Part shown: one piece after another, positions 55,333 through 64,000 of the stretch
How positions within the stretch are numbered: position 1 is the first letter of the stretch
How the letters are laid out: every line of letters begins with the position of its first letter
Origin: Lunularia cruciata
Lineage: Eukaryota > Streptophyta > Marchantiopsida > Lunulariales > Lunulariaceae
Direction of reading: 5' to 3'
DNA length: 64,000 nucleotides
Assembly (NCBI GenBank): GCA_948567375.1
Contig: OX419759.1
Span: 22,660,744 to 22,724,743 of the forward strand
The notes under the pieces: generated by a model
Told to the model about the DNA's origin: nothing
Databases searched by the model: none
What the model saw: the letters and a program-made list of their open reading frames with translations, nothing else
Program-made: the position numbers and the translations under genes

Positions 55333-58300
55333 ATAAGGTTCAGGTTTGACTCATAAAAATACGACCTTTAGTGCACATGTTTGGAATTTCATACCACCTA
55401 ACATCATATCAAGAGTAAGGTATGTAAGCATTAAAGAATTGTGAAAATTTTATCATAAATATAAAATATAATTATATACATCCTCATTTTCTTATTGATA
55501 TCCACATAGGAGATTATATGTAGAATGAACATTAATGATGAAAACAAAACAAAACATCACAATAAGGTACTTATAAATATAAAGACTTCCACCACATTTT
55601 TCTACTATTTCCATCACATTCAACATAAAACCCCAATTACCAAGACTAGTTCAAGGTCACTAGTTTTTCATGTTGTGGTGGAAATAGCAATAGGTGTGGT
55701 GGAAACAACAATTCCCATAAATATAATGGTAGATATGGTTAGTCTATAGGCTTTATATGAAACTACAAACTATTTAGACCAAAAGATAATGCTCATTTGG
55801 ATAATTAATTATATGTTATCATGATAAATCTCAAATTCTCATTATTAAACCTATTCAAATAGGTCACTAGGTTACCTAACATGTATAGAAGCCTTAATAC
55901 TCTACTATTTTGTTATTTTATTATCAAAGTGCTAATTTTTAATCAACTTATAACAACCAATCAATAAAAAAATCAAGATAATTAAAATAAACCATCCAAA
56001 CCATAAAGAAAAAATTTATTTTATAATTTCCATTGATATTTTATTACCAAATTATATTTTTAAGAAGATATATTAAATTTAGATTATTGATACTTCTAAA
56101 GATAACAATTCATTGTTAGCATAGTTCATGCATTAAATTCCCAATACATTATATACTATACATGACATCAAAATAAAAATAGATAAGGCATAAGATGTAC
56201 TAAACTCTTGTCCAAAAAGAGTACATGATGTCCATGATGTCCATGAATCCTTTTGAGTTACATGAGATTATCCTTCCCTATATCTTAAAATAATTTGTAT
56301 ATTCTAGTAATTAGGGAATTATTTAGACCTTTTTCCTCCTTTTTCCTTGTCTTTTAATCCAGTGCTCGGGAATAAAGAAGGCTCCTTGGCTGCAATACAT
56401 GCACCCTATTCAAGCACAAAATTGTCCATGGAAATTATTCATAATGAACATTATTCAAGCACAATGTTATACATTTTATGTAGTTCAAAATTTAAACTTG
56501 TATCTTCACCAGAATTGAAATTTTAAGGATCTTTAATGTTTCAATAATTTATATCAAGATTCAACATTTTAGACTTGGGTTTGAAGAAATTTTAGGAGAA
56601 GAAGAATGTATATTAAAATTTTATTTTCAATAATAAAAGTTTTACCACTTTTGAAAGCCAAGAAAATTTAAAAAAAATCTATATCCAAGAATAAGAATAG
56701 ATTTAGAATAATAAAATTTGATGAATTAAATATGAAAAACAAGAAATACTCACCATTCCATTTACAAGATTATTTTCAGTTCAATTAATCTTTTTAGAGT
56801 CCAGTTTTACTTAACACCTTGTAGTCTTTTCTTAATCTTCTAGATTATTTTAAATTCAAACAATGTTTATGACATCACCATTTACTTAACACCTTGTAGT
56901 CTATTTTTAATGCTGGGTATTTTGATGGTATAGAACTTGTAGACAGAAATTATCTCTATTGGCAACTAAGAAAGAGAATTTAATGTTCTTTCCTGAAAAT
57001 ATACAAGCTTTCAAATACTTTGTCAAGAAGTGAACTATTCACTTACATTACCAAATTTTATATATTCTCCTTGTCTATTTTTCAAGAGTTTACGTTCATC
57101 TACTTCAAGTGTATGATGAAATACAGTCTATTCTTGGATCATGCAAGCTGAAGTTTTGTTATCATTTAGATACTTGCTTTTCTCTTAAGTTTTAGCTCAA
57201 ATTAGAATCAAGAGGAAAAGAAACCTATTATATGTCCCTTTTAAACTTGGGATGAAGGATCTGTCGAGCAAAAAGTTATGGTCAAAAATCAATTTTCTTT
57301 GCCTATATGTTAGTAAATTTTTTTTTTTTTGCTTTATAGACCAATTATTATTCATTTATTATATTTCTTATTTAAAATATTAATTAATTTTGAAGATGGA
57401 TTTTTTTTAAACTTAAGTTACAAGTTTTGATATTTGAGTTGCATGTTTGGATATTTAATTTGTATTCATATATTTTTGAGATTAAAAAATACAATAATTT
57501 ACACTTAAAAAATTGAATATCATGATTTTAATTTAAGTAATCCAAACTTTAGTACCACGTAAATGTTAAAACCTTAACTTTTGAAGTTCATGATTGTCCC
57601 TTAATCTTGGGTAGACCAGCAGTTCATGCCACTCTAAAAGACAAGAAACAACCTACCATGCTTAGACTAAGCCACAAAAGAGCAAGCATAATACGGGTCA
57701 TATAAGGATGTGGGGCACAACACATGTACTTGTCTATAGATTTTATATCCGGAAAGGAATCTATTCAGCAAGAGGTACCTCTTATCATGATAGTTGATGT
57801 AGAGAGAATTAGTTTGGAAGGAGGTTAGATGTAGTTGTTCTCTTCTCCAGCTCCAACCTATAAGAATGAGATGTAGCATGATTCTATATTTTGTTATTTA
57901 ATATAGTTTTTATGATCTTTCTAAATCAGTTTATGACCAAATTATATGGATAATTGCTTTGTTATGTTGATTACTACTCTTTTTGCTTTTTTTGCATAGG
58001 AAATAATGTGATTCTTCCTTTGAGCAATGACTTTACTATGTATATCAATTTTTTAGCCTTATTTTGAAGAATTTGTGGATGAATCAGTTTGTAGTCAACG
58101 TAATATTGCAATAAAATATACATCTTCCATGATGTTCCTTTCCTTGAGTTCAGTTTCAAATTTGGTCAATACCTTAACAAACTTCCATTTACTTTGGTGT
58201 TGCATGCATTTCTTTGTTCTCAAGTCCATGTTATTGAATATATTGAATGCCATAAACTTATACTTTGATGAAAAAAGTTCCACCACCTTTGTTGTCTACA

Positions 58301-61268
58301 CCCTGGCACAAACCCATACTCGATCTCAATTACCAATTTTGAGTTTTTGATCAAGTGTAGCCATAGATTGTATGTCATAATCTTATCAAAGATCTTCTTG
58401 ATGAATATTCTTCCATTGCCTTCATTACCTGCTTGTTACTCTATTTAGATCTCCATACACTCTTGACCATTTTTTAATCCAATACCTCTATTTAGACCTG
58501 CATAATCTCTTGATCATCAATATTGAGTTTTTAGCCAACACAATCAATTGTGAGCTACCACTAACCATCACAAACTTCACAAGCCTTTGCCTTGCAGATT
58601 GACAATTATCACATATCACATGCTGACCTCCTCTAGTATTTTCCTTGTAATGTAAAATAGAGAACAACTACTTCATAAGAATGTATGATTTTATCATAGT
58701 TATCACATGTTAGTTTCATTTAGTAGTGCCTTGTGAACACGGTAATCCACATCATAGCTTGACCAGTTATAACAAGCATAATAAAAAGTTCATGATATTG
58801 ATACAACTCATTTATTCGATATTGACGTTGAACAAGTAAATCTTCAATGCTCAATGTGACCCTTGAGTGAATTTTGGATTATATTATATTAGATTGAGAT
58901 CTTGTAAGGGATTTCATATTAGGTCATGTTGGAGTGGGACTTTCATTTGGACTACACATGGTGAAATTGATTTGGTATATAGGAGATGTCAAATCCTATT
59001 TACTTGACCATCTTAAGTTACCTTTTGTAGTGAAGTTTTTTCAAGTTAGGGAGATTCTACTTATTCTTGGAATATATTTTGATTATTAATCAAAAGAAAG
59101 TATTAGATTCCTGAGGAATATGCTTAGAAGTGGCCAAGATATATGTAGGGCAAAAACATATATGAAGACACATTGACCTAAGACTTTTACATAGGTTAAT
59201 TTAGGTAAAGTATGGAATTTCACCAGTTAATGAGGCTCTTTACGTAACTTTGGTGAGTATATATAGAGGTGCCTAGAATGGAAAATATATCTATTCTTTA
59301 GTGAATTCTAGCATAGAGCTAGTGAGGAGAATAAGTCTTTGTGAGTAATACCTATATTTGCTGTTAAAGAATGAGCTTTCTACTTGAGAGTGTAATATTA
59401 TAATTGTTGATCTTATAGGAACCTCTAACTCTAGAAGACTTCTATTTGAGTATGAATGAAGCATCTCTTATTTGGTATTAGTAAAGTATTCTTTTTGAGC
59501 CATTCAGGAGAAGCTTTGGCAAAAGACAGTGAGTGAGTAATTTGGAGTGAGTGAATGAGAGACTTGAGCAAAAAAATAAGGGATCCTTTTGTGATCTCTA
59601 TCCTTGATGGTGCTCAATATTAGAGTTTCCTTCCTTCTAGCACTCATCATTAGAGGAAACACAAGCTTAATATAATTTATATTTGCAAGTCAACTTTTCA
59701 TACTAAATTTGAAGAATGACTCTAGCATTTCTAATAATGTGTGGGTTGCAAATCCTTTACCAACCAAAGGAAAAAAAAAGGGGGATGAGATCCAATGTAT
59801 TCAAAGGAATCAAAGCAATGAGTTTTTACTAAATCATGCATTTACTTTTGGGTTTCAAAAGAACGGCATACAAACGAATTCTCCGCGAAGGGGGTTGTAA
59901 GGATTGTGGCTCTTGTTTTTCTTAAAAAAGAGGCAGAATAGTATGAGACTTGTGCCTCAACATTTCCATAATGAAATCCATTAGAGGAGCAAAGACACAA
60001 TAATTAGATGTTGATAAAGACATTTACATATTGAATTCATTTCAGTTTTATTATTTGATTTACTTTACTAATTATTTTATATTTTGTAATGTTTGAGTTA
60101 ACTCACTGATTAGCTAACTTTAGTACTTTTTCTATGTAGATTATATGAACAAAAATTTAAAAGAATTTTGATATTTAATCTATGAGACATTTAGACAAAT
60201 ATGGAATTCTTTATATACTAAGCTATGAAATCTGTTGTATGGATATTTACTAAATTTATTTTCTTTTACTCTTTTTTTGGTATATGTGATGAATAGTTTA
60301 ATGTATCTCCACCTTTTGGTAATCCTTTGTTTTATGTTTAAGTGTTTTTGTTTAGACTTAGAGTTGAGGTTGTAGGATTCATGCTAGATTTACTAAATCT
60401 AAAATACAAGATTCTTATAATCATTTAAAATATTTCATATTATAGTTCCTTGTTGGCATTTTGTTAAGAGATATAGCATCTAATACTTACGGAATAATTT
60501 TTCTTCCTAGTAGTGTTTTGGGTTGGATGTAGAACCAAGGGTTAAGGATTAGAGGATGGTTATGAATCTTAATATAATAGGCTCTTATTTTAGATAATTC
60601 AGACTATATTCTTCAATATTACATATTTCTCAGTTATAATTTAGTGCTATATTTATGTAAAAATATATTTCATATAAAATTTATTGAATTTTCTTTGTTT
60701 ATTAGATACATTAGATTGGTATCATATTGTAAAAATTATGTTGGTTAGGGTTTAATTTTGATTAGGGTTTAGTTTAGCTAAACCCTAAATACTAGATTGC
60801 GGTGATATCATACTATTGACCATTACTATAAATTGACAAGAATGATATAATATATTACATTGATGATAAAAAAATTTGATCTAATATTTTTATAAGTATA
60901 TTATAACTTAAAAAATATTTATAATATTTTTGTTATAAATTTATTAAAATATATATTATTGGTTATATGTTAGATAAAATTAATTTTATTTATTTATAAT
61001 ACATAATATTATATGTAATGATTCGTATCATCATAAATATTTCATGAGTATGTCTTAGATATTCATAACCAATATACAGTCTAAAACTCAAATGTCCAAT
61101 GACGGAACTCAAGTTTCTAAAAGAAAGACGTCAATTTTTTTAATGTAAACAACTCAAATATCTAATCTAACATGGTATAATTTCCATTTTAAGAGATTCA
61201 ATCCTCCAAATCTATGAATCTAAATATCCACTAATGAAATGTCAAATACCCATTTGTAGGGAATAGTT
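55333..61268. other. AT-rich intergenic DNA, no gene recognised
   Basis: Nearly 6 kb with strong A/T bias, a T run near 57318-57331 and many short random frames. I found no domain motif, tRNA, LTR pair or tandem array. A frame at 58095-58286 (minus) and one at 59709-59900 (plus) look protein-like but match nothing I know. A word TTGGTATTAG at about 59470 resembles a retroelement primer site but lacks any supporting LTR. Confidence 0.55.
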
Positions 61269-61704
61269 AAAATCACCTTTAAGAGAAAGAAAGAAAAAAG
61301 GCGACCGCGTAGGACAAATGAAGGATGGGAAGACCCCATCAAGCCGTACAAGGGAGAGACAAAAAAGGTAACATGGGGCTAAGCCCCAATAGAGTCTGTA
61401 TGAGAAATCTGCCCTACCGCACTTAAGATATCCGAGCTATGCAAGTCGTACGGTCTACACACAACTGGAGCATCCGAAGAAACATCACCTAATGTGATTG
61501 CTCTCCTATGGATTGCACCAGCCACTGCCCTCTGTAGAGCAATGGATACACGCTGTCTAAAGTAAGCTACAAAGTATGAGAGTGAGAGTGGTACCCCCTG
61601 CCGCCTAACATGATAAGCCCTCGCGCACTCCCTGACAAATGTGTCAAATGCCGTGTCCATCGCTCCATATAACTCCAAGGCTAGAGGAACAAAATCACCT
61701 TTAA
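61269..61704 (-). mobile_element. 5'-truncated family-L non-LTR insertion with 14-bp target duplication
   Basis: AAAATCACCTTTAA occurs at 61269-61282 and again at 61691-61704. The 408 bp between them, on the minus strand, begin with the C-terminal domain of the family-L protein ('VPLALELYGAMDTAFDTF', 'YFRQRVSIALQRAVAGAIHR', 'RRAITLGDVSSDAP') and reach a stop at about 61379, followed by about 95 bp of 3' sequence. This is the structure of target-primed reverse transcription. The similarity to the left-edge copy ends exactly at the duplication. The coding part has no internal stop, which suggests a younger insertion than the copy at 1-2936. Confidence 0.85.
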
Positions 61705-64000
61705 CAGGAAAATCTTTCGGTTCCTGAAACAATATCCACCTTATTTGCTCAGACTCCGTGCAACTTTGGAAACAGCCCAACTACTCGTGTGGTATATATG
61801 ACGCACAGGTTTCCAACTCAGTCAGCTAAAGCAATCGATTCACCCATATATTGATTTCTAAGACTGTATGTACGAACAAACGATTAGGCTCCGTTGCATC
61901 GCTTTGAGCTTGTATCAACGATTCTCCAAAGAACGCAAGAGTTACTCAAGTGCATCGATGGCAGGTTGCTCAGTTAATTCGTCCTTCCACGTACATGTTA
62001 AGCCTGAGTTATGAACATTCAAGCTTATCTCAGTAGACAGCTAACGTAACAATCGAGCAATACTGATCCATGGAAGACGGGTTTCGCCATTCCATATCAA
62101 CCTCCACCAATGCCGCGGAAAAAAGCTTCACCAATCTTGCATGACCTGAACTTCACCTTTGGAAAGATTCATGTTGGACCAGGTCATCCGTCAACCGTAG
62201 TATGAGTATTTTATTGCAGATTGTTGACCTTTTAGGTGGAAGATTAATTTGGGTATTCTTCTTTACCTTCACCTTTATAATGTGTAGCTCGGATTCAAGT
62301 TCAGAATAGTATAGCTCGCTAAAGGGATTGAATTCTTAAAATCTATAATTGATTGTAAGATTAGCGTTATTACGCATAAAATAGTAGTAGATATCTAACA
62401 AGTTAATTTGCTGTCAGAATTGATGAGTTCAAAGTTAACTTCCTAATATTGGACTTGAGTGATTAACAAAGAAATGTTAAGATTGCAGTATTTAAATAAA
62501 ACTCCAGAAAATCTTAAAGGCTCCCGAAATTTCAAGGGTTCTTTACGGAAGAATTAAAAGGTTCCCGAAACTTCTAAGAATAATTTTATAGTAAGAATAA
62601 AAATATTTATTTAATATAAAAATATTTTACTCTAGTAAAAGAGAAAATAAATTACTCATATCAAAATTATTTTTAACATGATTATACAAAATTACTTACA
62701 AAAAATGGTAAAATTTTATAATTTATAATAAATACATGCCAATATAAATTTTAAAATGAGAAAGTTATCTCAAGTAAAATTGAAGTGAAAATAATCAAAT
62801 TGTAACACTTAACAATTAAAGAAAAAACAAGGTACGTACGTTACCGTATCTACTGCGTCTAGGGGCATCTTAATTCAAAAATCAGGCCAAATTTCTCTAA
62901 GCAAAATTCATGACGGAGACCTTCGAACTAAACACTTCATAGACAAATATTTAGCATAATATCACTTGATCCGCGCAACTATCATGAAATCATATAATTT
63001 TGCGCTAACTCTTTGGCTTGTGTACCCTGTTCTTATGCCTAAGACAGAAGGCTAAGAAAGAACCAAGAACCAGATGTCAATTGAGTTTGGCTCGTCGTGG
63101 TTGAGATCACCAGTGAGGGTGATTCATTCATATCTTGGTAACTAAGAACAGGAAATTCGACCGCCTTTCCAACCTGGAGATTTCGACTCGGTACTGTGCT
63201 GATAGAAATCTTATCTCAAGCGCCTTTTGCCATATGGGGCAGCGGCCCGGAGCCATCAAGTTTCGTTCTCACAATATCTTTGACATTGTGAGTTGCTTAT
63301 CATCCCGGGGAAAGATGTCAACTTGAATTTATCATGGATTCTATTTGGTGACTACAGTACCGCCGATTTCAATCTCGTTTATTCTTTCCTGATCCGAGGA
63401 GAAGAAGTCTTCTTACAATGAGCAGCCACGAGCCGCACGGATTCCATAACCTTTCATAACATAACATGCTATGTGCTCCGGAACTCAAGCGAGTAGACTG
63501 CAAGAGGAAAGCCTCATCCCCCTCAATGCTGACTTTCCAAATTCACTGAAAATCGGGCCCACTACTGGTTGAATCCTTCCAATTCAGAATCTTCTGAGAT
63601 GTTTGATGGCAGTCGTGTGCGACTGTCCATGCTCCGACTGGGTTGGAGGATATGTTCCCCTTCCTCTGGATATTTGTAATTTTGGTGCTAGTCACGGGAA
63701 TTTGTAACCACTTCAATGACGACGGATTTAAGAAGGACAATCTAATGGACCTCGAACATGTCTTTCTCTATCGACGACTTCTCAACTTAATTCGAGTGAA
63801 CAATTCCTTGAGAATTCTGCTTATAGCTTATCGTTGTTATTATCGGTGATCCATTGTTTCCGTAGGATTCGACGATTGGACTTGGCACGATTATATGGGA
63901 AGTGATGCAGGTTTCTAATGCTGTGACAACAACAACGAGATAATACGTGTCCACATAGGAGTGCGTAAACAGTTCCTTTCCACCCCCTCAACCCTGAGCG
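61705..64000. other. No gene recognised
   Basis: Moderately AT-rich DNA to the window end. Base composition becomes more balanced after about 63000 and two short frames appear (63135-63326 plus; 63643-63849 plus with a hydrophobic start), but neither carries a motif I recognise. Confidence 0.5.

Noticed and set aside
59460-59485. TTGGTATTAG resembling an initiator-Met primer site
   Set aside because: No recognisable LTR on the left and no gag on the right; a short match is expected by chance in AT-rich DNA.
61691-61780. N-terminal extension of the open frame through 61780
   Set aside because: The family-L similarity stops at the 14-bp target duplication; these residues come from the insertion site, so the frame is a chance fusion.
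1-64000. CRISPR arrays, rRNA, tRNA genes, bacterial operons
   Set aside because: None seen; the repeats present are LTRs and short tandem duplications, and the context is eukaryotic.

Overview
The window looks like transposon-dense nuclear DNA from a land plant with a large genome. I see no intact host gene. The evidence is nested Ty3/gypsy LTR retrotransposons, a non-LTR retrotransposon, plant-type LRR and chloroplast rhodanese-like pseudogenes, and a primer-binding site matching plant tRNA-Glu. A gymnosperm is my best guess, from the mix of element families, but it is unproven. I use these labels: family A (gypsy; copies A1 to A5), family B (a divergent gypsy; B1, B2), element C (a gypsy carrying a DNA methyltransferase), element D (5' end of another LTR element), element G (gypsy integrase remnant) and family L (non-LTR).

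Layout. 1-2936: degraded L element, minus strand, running off the left edge. 3889-4611: LRR pseudogene, plus. 5111-7800: pseudogene of a chloroplast rhodanese-domain protein, minus, with splice sites still visible. 8028-12459: A1, minus, old. 12460 to about 17400: B1, plus, followed at 17666-19697 by a coiled-coil gag-like tract. 20539-22051 and 30177-31230: an older minus-strand unit (G integrase plus unknown coding sequence) split by A2 (22052-30176, minus, both LTRs, 4-bp target duplication). 32941-34290: A3, minus, truncated. 34291-35706 plus 43507-46643: element C, minus, split by A4 (35711-43502, plus, the most complete copy, with 692-bp LTRs differing at about 9 positions). 46644-49573: A5, minus, truncated. 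49574-54360: B2, plus. 54361-55332: D, minus. 55333-64000: AT-rich DNA with no recognisable gene except a 408-bp L fragment at 61283-61690 flanked by a 14-bp target duplication.

The most interesting object is element C. Read on the minus strand it has a gag-type CCHC knuckle, then an aspartic protease, then a complete but decayed cytosine-5 DNA methyltransferase domain (Gly-rich motif I, a Pro-Cys-Gln motif IV, an ENIP motif VI, a motif VIII-like block and a C-terminal motif), then the reverse transcriptase. A4 is inserted exactly between the methyltransferase/linker and the RT, which hides the arrangement until A4 is removed.

Family A also repays attention. It has a tRNA-Glu primer site, 4-bp target duplications, a short leader ORF kept open in three copies, and an extra ORF with two Cys clusters upstream of gag. 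It also has nonsense codons shared between independent insertions, which suggests that defective copies were mobilised in trans. Nothing in the window looks able to make a full-length functional protein today.
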